Assembly (NCBI GenBank): GCA_024742305.1
Contig: JANSYQ010000001.1
Span: forward strand, 62,001 to 126,000
Length of the DNA stretch: 64,000 nt
Direction: 5' to 3'
Source: a bacterium
GTDB taxonomy: Bacteria; Bacteroidota; Bacteroidia; Flavobacteriales_D; Crocinitomicaceae
Below, piece after piece: positions 25,487 to 33,603 of this stretch (positions within the stretch are counted from its first letter, which is position 1; each line of letters starts with the position of its first letter). The translations under genes were made by a program, and so were the position numbers. A model generated the notes under the pieces. That model made no database searches. It was given only the letters and a program-made list of their open reading frames with translations, and had not been told where the DNA came from.

Positions 25487-26104
25487 ATGAGTCACTATCA
25501 AAACATTCAACGAACCTTAGAAGCGATGTTTAAGAAACAAACGCCCAAATCGGGTATGCTTCGACTCAATCAAGGAATGCAATTCGATAGACCCGGAGGT
25601 CCTTATTTGGTTCTAGTGGTCATGGTTATTCTTGTGGCTTCCATTAGTCTTATTTTTAATGGGAATTTCATAGTTGGATTAGCCATTTTACCACTACTCG
25701 TTCCCATTTCGGCGTACATAATGGATATTCAGGGTATTGAAGTTGATTTCAAAAACGGAAAGATTCGAAAATACCGCTCATTTTTAGGAATTCGAACAGG
25801 CAATTGGCATGATTTGGGTGCTTTCGATAGTGTTCGCGTGTATCAGCATAAGTTAAAGACACGCCGAGGATTGGTTGGCAGTATGACCGGAAAAAAATAT
25901 GATACAGATGCGTTTTACTACGTTCGTTTGGTCAGTCTAGGATTGAATAAATCGATTTCGTTGTTGGAGTTGGATGATTACAACCGTGCTAAATATCAAG
26001 CTGAAAAAGTAGCGCGACATTCCCGTCTCATTTTTATCGAGAAACCAGCTAGGTTGAAAACAATTGTAGTTACTAAAACCGGCTTTGAAAGTGATAACGC
26101 TTGA
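25487..26104 (+). CDS. Hypothetical two-helix membrane protein, 205 aa
   Basis: Two adjacent hydrophobic segments (about residues 40-60 and 62-80; LVLVVMVILVASISLIF and FIVGLAILPLLVPISAYIM) form a hairpin in the membrane. A soluble C-terminal half follows with alternating strands (IEVDFKNGKIRKYRSFLG, a PH-like or membrane-flanked pattern). I recognise no named family. The stop lies next to the convergent transglutaminase-like gene (26105), with no gap. Function unknown. Confidence 0.7.
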   Translation: MSHYQNIQRTLEAMFKKQTPKSGMLRLNQGMQFDRPGGPYLVLVVMVILVASISLIFNGNFIVGLAILPLLVPISAYIMDIQGIEVDFKNGKIRKYRSFLGIRTGNWHDLGAFDSVRVYQHKLKTRRGLVGSMTGKKYDTDAFYYVRLVSLGLNKSISLLELDDYNRAKYQAEKVARHSRLIFIEKPARLKTIVVTKTGFESDNA

Positions 26105-26659
26105 TTAGGCTTCTGTAAGAGCGGCAATACATTCCTCACGAATCTTCCATAACTTTTCCTCCGAGTAAGGAGCATTGGCAAGCTTTAGCCATGATCTCAG
26201 GAATTTCCTGTGGTGCTGAATCTTTTCTGTAATTAAGAATTCTGGTTCTACAGTACGTTCTTGAAGTATGTCAGATGCGATTTTTTCATACGAACTTGAA
26301 TTTGAGGTTGCGTCTACATAGGTTCCCCCTACTTTCAGATAACAGTGTGCTTCAGGGATTCCATCTAATTGATAACTGTTCAATACATCTTTAACCTTCG
26401 GCGTGTTCTCAGGTGTCATTAGATAGATGCCAACCAGTAACTCTACCGAATCCAACTCGTTTAATTGAGCAATTTGGTACAAAAATCCATGCTTGGTGCT
26501 ACATGTTCCCATTCGGCGGTACCAAACACTTTCGAAATCGCCACGATCTTCACCGCGACCGTATTTAAAATTGCGAACACTACGCACCAAGTCCTCCCAG
26601 GTTACGCACCCGGACTCAATGATGTCTAATGTAAGTGGATCGTTTGAGACTAGTTCCAT
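26105..26659 (-). CDS. Transglutaminase-like protein, 184 aa
   Basis: The start at the ATG at 26659 overlaps the ruvB stop by one base (TGATG), so translation is coupled to ruvB. The sequence carries a Cys in MGTCSTKHG, a His in IPEAHCYLKV and an Asp in GTYVDATS, in the order and context of the transglutaminase/papain-like Cys-His-Asp triad. No signal peptide or membrane segment is seen. I infer a cytoplasmic transglutaminase-fold protein, catalytic or a derived non-peptidase. The triad reading is mine and not confirmed by alignment. The tight overlap with a DNA-repair helicase gene is curious. Confidence 0.6.
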   Translation of the reverse strand: MELVSNDPLTLDIIESGCVTWEDLVRSVRNFKYGRGEDRGDFESVWYRRMGTCSTKHGFLYQIAQLNELDSVELLVGIYLMTPENTPKVKDVLNSYQLDGIPEAHCYLKVGGTYVDATSNSSSYEKIASDILQERTVEPEFLITEKIQHHRKFLRSWLKLANAPYSEEKLWKIREECIAALTEA

Positions 26660-27684
26660 CAAAAAAGTCCTCCTTGGGAGAACCCCAAATTTTTACCCAA
26701 ATGTTTGTAGGCTTTCTCAGTTACCTTTCTTCCGCGCGGTGTGCGCATGATAAATCCTTCTTGAATGAGAAAGGGCTCGTATACCTCTTCTAGGGTACCC
26801 GCATTTTCACCAATTGCCGTGGCAATAGTAGACATACCCACTGGTCCGCCGCCAAACTTATCAATGATCACAGACAAAATCTTATTGTCCATCTCATCGA
26901 GACCGTTCTTATCCACATTAAGCGCTTCTAAGGCATGATCGGTAATATCTAAGGTAATTGTGCCATCTCCTCTAATCTGAGCAAAATCACGCACTCTACG
27001 TAACAATGCATTGGCAATTCGTGGTGTTCCGCGACTTCTGCTAGCGACTTGATAAGCGGCATCCTCGGTGATAGGGATATCCAACAGTCCGGCAGAACGC
27101 TCTACGATTAGCGTCAAGGTCTTAGAATCGTAATATTCCAAACGAGAATTAATACCAAAACGTGCGCGAAGAGGTGAAGTCAACAAACCAGATCGCGTTG
27201 TGGCTCCAATCAACGTAAACGGATTCAATTCAATCTGAACGGTGCGTGCATTCGGTCCCGAATCGATCATGATATCTATGGTGTAATCCTCCATCGCAGA
27301 GTACAGGTACTCTTCAATTACAGGGCTTAATCGGTGAATTTCATCAATAAATAATACGTCGCCACGCTCCAGGTTGGTCAATAATCCAGCTAAGTCACCG
27401 GGTTTATCCAACACGGGCCCGCTTGTTATCTTACAATTAACGCCTAACTCATTTGCTATGATATTGGCCAAGGTTGTTTTCCCCAACCCCGGAGGGCCGT
27501 GCAATAATACGTGATCGAGTGGCTCATTACGAAGTGTAGCCGCTTTCACAAAGACTTCTAAATTCTCTGTTACTTTTCGTTGTCCGGTAAAATCTTCGAG
27601 ACGTTTGGGGCGTAAGACTTTGTCGTAATCCTGATCGTTTGATCCGCCTTCCGCCTCTTCTCTGTAATCAAATGAATCGTCCAA
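26659..27684 (-). CDS. ruvB: Holliday junction branch-migration helicase RuvB
   Basis: A 341-residue AAA+ ATPase motor that drives branch migration of Holliday junctions with RuvA. Motifs are Walker [10 protein letters not shown] (near residue 64), Walker B FIDEIHR, the beta-hairpin [11 protein letters not shown], sensor 1 [10 protein letters not shown], and the C-terminal winged-helix [10 protein letters not shown] with RTPRGRKVT. Length is normal. It lies downstream of the respiratory operon, separated from coxA by a terminator. Its stop overlaps the start of the transglutaminase-like gene. Confidence 0.97.
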   Translation of the reverse strand: MDDSFDYREEAEGGSNDQDYDKVLRPKRLEDFTGQRKVTENLEVFVKAATLRNEPLDHVLLHGPPGLGKTTLANIIANELGVNCKITSGPVLDKPGDLAGLLTNLERGDVLFIDEIHRLSPVIEEYLYSAMEDYTIDIMIDSGPNARTVQIELNPFTLIGATTRSGLLTSPLRARFGINSRLEYYDSKTLTLIVERSAGLLDIPITEDAAYQVASRSRGTPRIANALLRRVRDFAQIRGDGTITLDITDHALEALNVDKNGLDEMDNKILSVIIDKFGGGPVGMSTIATAIGENAGTLEEVYEPFLIQEGFIMRTPRGRKVTEKAYKHLGKNLGFSQGGLF

Positions 27685-27710
27685 TGCTCGCCGCTTTATT
27701 CAAATGTACA

Positions 27711-27753
27711 AAAAACCCTGACTCCCGATAGCTATCGGGACAGTCAGGGTTTT
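27711..27753 (-). terminator. Strong terminator of the act-cox operon
   Basis: AAAACCCTGAC (27712-27722) pairs with GTCAGGGTTTT (27743-27753). Within it TCCCGATA (27723-27730) pairs with TATCGGGA (27733-27740), giving a nearly perfect stem of 19 pairs with T runs on both sides. It lies 24 bases past the coxA stop and isolates ruvB from the respiratory operon. Confidence 0.92.
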
Positions 27754-27776
27754 CAATATTGTTGGTTTCGAAAAGA

Positions 27777-29582
27777 CTAATGCTCTTCCTCTCCTTCCGC
27801 CAATGGCACAGTTTGAGGAACGAAGTCTTCTTCTTGACCCGGCTTAGAGTAATCGTACGGCCATCTGTGTACCGTTGGCAATTCTCCCGGCCAGTTTCCG
27901 TGAATGTGCTCCACAGGCGTTGTCCACTCAAGCGTATTTGAACGCCATGGGTTCTGAGGTGCTTTCGGTCCTCGGAAAATGCTGTAGAAGAAGTTGAACA
28001 AGAACAAAATCTGACCCAATGCCGCGATAATTGCGAAAATGGTTACAATGACGTTCAAATCCATAATCATTTCGAAAGTATCTCCATCGAAGGTTTCGTA
28101 CACTGAATAATCGTAGTAACGACGTGGCGCTCCTGCCAATCCAACGAAGTGCATTGGGAAGAATACCCCATACGCTCCAATCAAAGTAATCCAGAAGTGC
28201 GCGTACCCAAGACGTGTGTTCATCATTTTACCGTACATCTTAGGGAACCAGTGATAAACTCCGGCGAACATACCGAGTACCGCTGACATACCCATTACAA
28301 TGTGGAAGTGAGCTACTACGAAATACGTATCGTGTATAGCGATATCCAATGCTGAATCGGCAAGGATGATTCCTGTTACACCACCAGTAATGAACGTTGA
28401 AACCAATCCGATGGCAAACAACATTGCTGGTGTATAAACGATCGAACCTTTCCAAAGCGTGGTGATGTAGTTAAACACCTTCACCGCCGATGGGATCGCA
28501 ATCAATAAGGTTGTAAATACGAAGACACTACCCAAGAACGGGTTCATTCCGGTAACGAACATGTGGTGCCCCCATACAATGAAGGAGAGGAACCCAATTG
28601 CGAGAATGGACCCAATCATCGCACGGTAACCAAAGATCGGTTTTCGTGAATTCGTTGAAATAATTTCTGATGATAGTCCAAGTGCCGGTAAGAGTACGAT
28701 GTATACCTCCGGGTGTCCTAGGAACCAGAACAAGTGCTGATACAAGAGTGGCGAACCACCGTGCTGCGTAAGCATCTCTCCTTGAACAATGATATCCGAT
28801 AGGTAGAAACTTGTTCCCGCCATACGGTCCATCATCAACAACACTGCTGCTGAAAGTAGAACCGGGAAGGAAAGTACCCCCAAAATTGCCGTTACGAAGA
28901 ATGCCCAAACAGTCAATGGAAGACGCGTCATTGACATTCCTTTCGTACGCAAGTTCAATACTGTTACAATGTAGTTCAACGATCCAATCAATGAGGATGC
29001 GATGAAGATACTCATGGAGAACAACCACAATGTCATACCCAAACCTGAACCTTGCACTGCTGTTGGAAGTGCAGAAAGTGGTGGATAAATTGTCCATCCT
29101 GCCATGGCTGGTCCTGTTTCAACGAATAACGAAACGAACATTAATACAGACGAGATAAAGAAGAACCAGTACGACAACATGTTCAGGAATCCTGATGCCA
29201 TATCGCGTGCTCCCACCTGCAATGGAATTAGAAGGTTAGAGAATGTTCCTGACAATCCACCTGTAAGAAGGAAGAATACCATGATCGTACCGTGAATTGT
29301 TACCAATCCGAGATACATGTCCTCACTCAAAACTCCATTCGGTGCCCATTGGTCACCAAGGAAGAACGAAAGGAATTCAGACTCTTCTCCTGGCCATGCC
29401 AATTGGATACGGAACAAAATAGATAACAACATTGCCACAACCCCCATGAAGACAGCAGTCATAAGGAACTGCTTACCAATCATTTTGTGGTCCTGACTAA
29501 AGATGTACTTTGATACGAAACTTTCCTCGTGGTGTCCGTGATCATCGTGGTGTCCGTGTGCTTCGTGCGCTACTGCCCCCAT
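27777..29582 (-). CDS. coxA: Cytochrome c oxidase subunit I
   Basis: A 601-residue, 12-helix haem-copper oxidase catalytic subunit. It reduces O2 to water in the inner membrane and pumps protons. Visible features are TIHGTIMVFF with the low-spin haem His, WFLGHPEVYIVLLPALG with the CuB His and cross-linked Tyr, and DTYFVVAHFHIVMG with the high-spin haem and second low-spin haem His. The N-terminus is unusually His-rich (HEAHGHHDDHGHHEE) and the C-terminus is acidic. It is the last gene of the act-cox operon and ends at a strong terminator. No subunit III gene is present nearby. Confidence 0.96.
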   Translation of the reverse strand: MGAVAHEAHGHHDDHGHHEESFVSKYIFSQDHKMIGKQFLMTAVFMGVVAMLLSILFRIQLAWPGEESEFLSFFLGDQWAPNGVLSEDMYLGLVTIHGTIMVFFLLTGGLSGTFSNLLIPLQVGARDMASGFLNMLSYWFFFISSVLMFVSLFVETGPAMAGWTIYPPLSALPTAVQGSGLGMTLWLFSMSIFIASSLIGSLNYIVTVLNLRTKGMSMTRLPLTVWAFFVTAILGVLSFPVLLSAAVLLMMDRMAGTSFYLSDIIVQGEMLTQHGGSPLLYQHLFWFLGHPEVYIVLLPALGLSSEIISTNSRKPIFGYRAMIGSILAIGFLSFIVWGHHMFVTGMNPFLGSVFVFTTLLIAIPSAVKVFNYITTLWKGSIVYTPAMLFAIGLVSTFITGGVTGIILADSALDIAIHDTYFVVAHFHIVMGMSAVLGMFAGVYHWFPKMYGKMMNTRLGYAHFWITLIGAYGVFFPMHFVGLAGAPRRYYDYSVYETFDGDTFEMIMDLNVIVTIFAIIAALGQILFLFNFFYSIFRGPKAPQNPWRSNTLEWTTPVEHIHGNWPGELPTVHRWPYDYSKPGQEEDFVPQTVPLAEGEEEH

Positions 29583-29630
29583 TCTATCTTAATTTAATTT
29601 TTTAGTCTAACTAGTGTAAATATCTTTCTC

Positions 29631-30998
29631 TTATGTTGTTTGACCGTCTTCGTTGTCTACAACATCACCTCCATCCGTTGGCTCTTCACCATCTTCTCCT
29701 TCAGCTTCTTTCGCTTTAGCCGCTTCTGCCTCAGCTTTCTCCGCCTGGATTTCAGGATACGTCTTGGTAGGTTCTTTCTTGTAATACGTGTGTTCGAAAG
29801 TAGCTTCATGGATTTTTCCACGCTTCATTAGGCGCTTCTCTCCATCCATTTTCTTCCATTCTCCTTTCATCCAAACGTCGTATTCTTCTTTTTCCATTAC
29901 CACAACTACCATGTTCATGTTGTAGTGTGCCCCACCACAAATCTTGTTACACATGAGGATGAAGTTGAAGTCTTCGTCGTTTTTGATTTCACGCATTTCC
30001 TGCGTAGTCATGTTTGGAGTTACTTTGAATCGAGTGATTGCACCCGGAACAGTGTTCATCTGCGTACGCAAGTGCGGAATGTACGCCGAGTGAATTACGT
30101 CCTTAGAGCGGAAAGTCAACTCGTAGTTTTGGTCCTTACACAAGTACAAAGTATCCGTGATGATATCATCTTTTGCTCGCTTATCGTACTTACCAGTATT
30201 TCTCGCTTTCATTTGGTATAACAAGCGAATCAACTGCTCCTTGCGCGCCAAACTTTCTTCCATGTCCGTGCGCATCTCTTCGGAGTACACTTTTTTCGGA
30301 TCATTCAGTTTGTTCTCAAGATCTTCGATTCCGTTAGGACCCGTTATCATGTTTTCTATCGCTTTGTCGATAGTTTCTGTGGTCATCAAAGCCAATGGGT
30401 TCGCAGCGTCATCATTCAACTTGTAGTCGTATTTACCCAACTGGTTATCAACACCAGCGTAACGTGCGTTCCAATTGAACTGGTAAGAGAATAGTTCCAC
30501 ACGAATTGCATCGTCCTTCGCTTTGTCTGTCACTTCGTTCCAACTGTTCAATCCGAGGATGATGATTACCGCCAAAACAACTGCCGGGATCACTGTCCAT
30601 ACCATCTCCAACTTATTATTGTGAGGATAGTAGAATGCTGGAACTCCAGGTTTCTTTACGTATTTCCAAGCGAATACGAACAACAATGCATTCGTAAGGA
30701 AGAATACCAAAATGATGATTACGAAGTTCAGGTTCAATAACCAGTCTGTTTGTTCACCATGCACGGATGCTGCCGGACCACGACCTGTCCATCCGTACTT
30801 CAACATCATCCAGATGAAGCCAATGAAAAGGAAAAGCATAAACCCAAGCATGAGTTTCGCATTCAATCGGTTATCACGATTTGAAATCTCGTTCTCTTTC
30901 TTGTTAGTCAATTTTGAGGACAACTCGTATACACGCATCAATTGCGCAAGAGCTATAACTCCCAAAATAATTACCAGTAATACGAACAATTTAGCCAT
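29631..30998 (-). CDS. coxB: Cytochrome c oxidase subunit II
   Basis: A 455-residue subunit that takes electrons into the CuA centre. The CuA ligands are visible: the first His in VIHSAYIPH, then CNKICGGAHYNM with two Cys, His and Met. Four hydrophobic segments lie in the first 160 residues, two more than in classical subunit II. An insertion of about 80 mostly charged helical residues (near 215-285; LENKLNDPKKVYSEEMRTD) lies between the first cupredoxin strands. The C-terminal tail is Glu/Ala-rich and acidic. No haem-binding CXXCH is present, so this is not a caa3-type fusion. Electrons must come from ActE/ActA or another cytochrome. Confidence 0.95.
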   Translation of the reverse strand: MAKLFVLLVIILGVIALAQLMRVYELSSKLTNKKENEISNRDNRLNAKLMLGFMLFLFIGFIWMMLKYGWTGRGPAASVHGEQTDWLLNLNFVIIILVFFLTNALLFVFAWKYVKKPGVPAFYYPHNNKLEMVWTVIPAVVLAVIIILGLNSWNEVTDKAKDDAIRVELFSYQFNWNARYAGVDNQLGKYDYKLNDDAANPLALMTTETIDKAIENMITGPNGIEDLENKLNDPKKVYSEEMRTDMEESLARKEQLIRLLYQMKARNTGKYDKRAKDDIITDTLYLCKDQNYELTFRSKDVIHSAYIPHLRTQMNTVPGAITRFKVTPNMTTQEMREIKNDEDFNFILMCNKICGGAHYNMNMVVVVMEKEEYDVWMKGEWKKMDGEKRLMKRGKIHEATFEHTYYKKEPTKTYPEIQAEKAEAEAAKAKEAEGEDGEEPTDGGDVVDNEDGQTT

Positions 30999-31027
30999 CT
31001 ATCTGTGTGTTATACTATCAAAAATTA

Positions 31028-32233
31028 TTAAATGTCGTGGTGAATACTTTCGTCTAAGAAAGGGTGATTCACCGGCGTCAATGGTGCCTTCGTAAGGTTG
31101 GTCAAAACCACTTTAATTAATACTCCAGCCAAGATGATTCCAATTCCGAATTCAATGAATCCAGGATACGCTGTTGGTCCTTGAGATCCAAAAGCAATCA
31201 TTTGATAAGCATCTAACCAGTGTCCTAGTAGAATGATAATTCCAACGAATGTCAAAATACCTGCATGACGTTTTGCATCGCGCGACATCAAAATCAACAT
31301 TGGGAAAACCATGTTGATAATGAACATGAAGAAGTACAAGAATTTGTGGTCCTGAATACGTGCAACGTAGTACGTTACCTCCTCTGGAATGTTTGCATAC
31401 CAAATCAACATGAACTGAGAGAACCACAGGTACGACCAAAGGAATGAAATGGCAAACATCCATTTCCCGATGTCGTGAATGTGACTATCGTTCACTTTTG
31501 GTAAGTATCCTTGATTTTTTAGGTACAATACCAACATAACCAAAACTACCATTGTTGATACCCACATTCCTGCAAAGTTGTACCATCCAAACAAGGTAGA
31601 AAACCAGTGGTAATCAACAGACATTACCCAGTCCCACGCGGATGTTGAACTAAATACGGCAAAGAATACCAAGAACAATGCTCCCTTTCGGTAGTTACGG
31701 AAGTGAATTTCCGTACCTCCTACTCTATCTTCTTCCAATGAACGCTTGCGGAACCCACGAAGAAAAATCAAGTAAGTTGCCAAGTAGGCTGCTGTTCTGA
31801 TCCAAAAGAATGTTTTGTTCAAATAGAATTGTTTTCCAACAGCAATAGGATCATAATGATGTCCGCCCTCTTTGTACAGCTCAGGATCCATCCATCCGTA
31901 TACATGCGCTCCGTCCAATACGGTAATTACCAAAAGAACTATTGCAAGTAATCCTGCTCCATAAGGAAGTGCCAAAGCAATCGCTTCAATTGGACGTTTG
32001 ATGTAAGCATACCATCCCGCTTCCGTCGCATAGTTCAAAGCCAAGAAGAACAAAGCTCCCAGTGCGATACAGAAGTAGAAGTAGCTATTGGAAAGCAATC
32101 CACCCATGATGCGTGTTACGTAAAGATCTCCATCACCACTGTGAACAATCAAACCAATGATTAAACTTAATACCCCTGCGATGATAAGACCGTAGGAGAT
32201 CATGTTTGATTTATTTGATACTTTAAATTCCAT
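31028..32233 (-). CDS. actF: Alternative complex III subunit ActF
   Basis: A 401-residue integral membrane protein with about ten helices. It belongs to the quinol:electron-acceptor oxidoreductase subunit family found at the end of act operons. Typical features are the early hydrophobic hairpin (MISYGLIIAGVLSLIIGLIV), WYAYIKRPIEAIALALPYGAG, the AHVYGWMDPELYKEGGHHYDP loop, and SAWDWVMSVDYHWFSTLFGWY. It lies between actE and coxB. ActF structurally mirrors half of the NrfD-like core and helps assemble and stabilise the complex. Confidence 0.93.
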   Translation of the reverse strand: MEFKVSNKSNMISYGLIIAGVLSLIIGLIVHSGDGDLYVTRIMGGLLSNSYFYFCIALGALFFLALNYATEAGWYAYIKRPIEAIALALPYGAGLLAIVLLVITVLDGAHVYGWMDPELYKEGGHHYDPIAVGKQFYLNKTFFWIRTAAYLATYLIFLRGFRKRSLEEDRVGGTEIHFRNYRKGALFLVFFAVFSSTSAWDWVMSVDYHWFSTLFGWYNFAGMWVSTMVVLVMLVLYLKNQGYLPKVNDSHIHDIGKWMFAISFLWSYLWFSQFMLIWYANIPEEVTYYVARIQDHKFLYFFMFIINMVFPMLILMSRDAKRHAGILTFVGIIILLGHWLDAYQMIAFGSQGPTAYPGFIEFGIGIILAGVLIKVVLTNLTKAPLTPVNHPFLDESIHHDI

Positions 32234-32264
32234 CGTATTTCGTTCGTCTTATTAAAAATTCTTC

Positions 32265-33047
32265 TTACTCAGGGCTTTCAGTTTCTCCGTCTTCATCGGT
32301 CATCTCCTCATCTGTGCCTTCTTCGTCAGTTGTTGCTTCCTCATCCATCTTTGATGTCCCGTAATCTTTGTTGATCAATCGTTGGATGTAGTGAACCAAT
32401 GTCCAAATTTCTTTCTTGTTGATGAGTGATCGATGCGATCCCATGGCTCCTTTACCGTAGTAAATAGAGTAGAACATCTGTCCTTCTGTTGCTGCTACGT
32501 CTGCGTAGTTAGGAACTCCGACATACGTCTCATTTACCATCATTGGACCATTTCCGTCTCCTTTCTCGCCGTGACAGTGTGCACAGTTCGCTACGAAAAG
32601 CTTCTCTGCATTTTTCCAAAAGGCTTTGTACGCTACTGAATCAGACTCAGCAGGTAGTGCCAATGGATTTTTATCGTCCTTCGCCAGTTCGTATGTATTG
32701 ATACTTTTTGGAGAAAGCTCCTCTCCGTACATTCCGTGTGATTCTTTAAACTCAGCGTTCGCTTTGTGCTTGTAAGGCAACATCAATGCTACTTCCGCTG
32801 AATCCGTTCCGTAAAAAGGAATCGTTCCATTCGGCGGTGTCATTGCAGACAAACGTGATTTCAACTCAGGTTTTTCACGTTCCTTGATGTGACCGTAGTC
32901 CACATTTGGCTCAATTGCCGGAGAACGATACATGTCTGGCATGTATTCTAGTCCCGGGCTATCCGGATCGCTACCACAAGATCCAAGAATCAACATGGAT
33001 ACTGCTGCAATCGCTAAACTTCCTATTATTCTCAATTTCATTTTCAT
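32265..33047 (-). CDS. actE: Alternative complex III subunit ActE, mono-haem cytochrome c lipoprotein
   Basis: A 260-residue protein with a lipoprotein signal (SMLILGSCGSD, acylated Cys near residue 24), a long N-terminal linker and one c-type haem site (CAHCHGEKGDGNGPMM, with a candidate Met ligand downstream). ActE is thought to pass electrons from the penta-haem subunit to the oxidase or to soluble carriers on the periplasmic side. The last 30 residues are acidic (Glu/Asp/Thr repeats). It lies 17 bases after actD and 31 bases before actF. Confidence 0.94.
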   Translation of the reverse strand: MKMKLRIIGSLAIAAVSMLILGSCGSDPDSPGLEYMPDMYRSPAIEPNVDYGHIKEREKPELKSRLSAMTPPNGTIPFYGTDSAEVALMLPYKHKANAEFKESHGMYGEELSPKSINTYELAKDDKNPLALPAESDSVAYKAFWKNAEKLFVANCAHCHGEKGDGNGPMMVNETYVGVPNYADVAATEGQMFYSIYYGKGAMGSHRSLINKKEIWTLVHYIQRLINKDYGTSKMDEEATTDEEGTDEEMTDEDGETESPE

Positions 33048-33063
33048 CTTCTGAACTGAATAA

Positions 33064-33600
33064 TTATGCTACATCTTTTTGATCCAACTCTACGATTCCT
33101 GTTTCTTTCAACATGGCTTCCAATTCCTCTGCAGAAAACTGAGAGTTTTCAGAAGTACGAAGTTCCATTACAAAACGGTCGTCTGTTGTTCTTGGATCCG
33201 GGTTTTGCGCTGGCATTCCTGGAAGCGTTTTATTACGCAAGAAATACGTAATTGCCATTCCGTGTGCCGCACACAATACAGTGAACTCGAATGAAATTGG
33301 GATGAATGCCAAAATGTTATCCAAGTATGTAAAGTTTGGTTTACCACCAATGTTCATCGGCCAATCCACTACCATGAAGTAGCGCATTCCGATAGTTGCT
33401 AACGTAAGACCCGTCAAACCGTAAATAAAGGCCATGATTCCCAATCGCGTGTTTTTCACACCGATGATAGGATCAATACCGTGGATTGGGAACGGAGAGA
33501 ATACCTCCGATACCTTTACTCCTTTCGATACCAACTTCTTCGCACCGTCTTTCAGTACGTTGTCGTCGTCATACATTGCATATATTACCTTATCTGCCAT
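33064..33600 (-). CDS. actD: Alternative complex III subunit ActD (DUF3341)
   Basis: A 178-residue subunit with two membrane helices (near 55-77, GIMAFIYGLTGLTLATIGMRYF; near 95-120, ILAFIPISFEFTVLCAAHGMA). It has the family motifs VFSPFPIHGIDPIIGVKNTRLG and NPDPRTTDDRFVME. The start is 3 bases after the actC stop. ActD bridges the two large membrane subunits in known structures. Confidence 0.94.
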   Translation of the reverse strand: MADKVIYAMYDDDNVLKDGAKKLVSKGVKVSEVFSPFPIHGIDPIIGVKNTRLGIMAFIYGLTGLTLATIGMRYFMVVDWPMNIGGKPNFTYLDNILAFIPISFEFTVLCAAHGMAITYFLRNKTLPGMPAQNPDPRTTDDRFVMELRTSENSQFSAEELEAMLKETGIVELDQKDVA

Positions 33601-33603
33601 GTC

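Noticed and set aside
28528-29097. Minus-strand ORF of 189 codons inside coxA
   Set aside because: An alternate frame of the well-conserved coxA reading frame.
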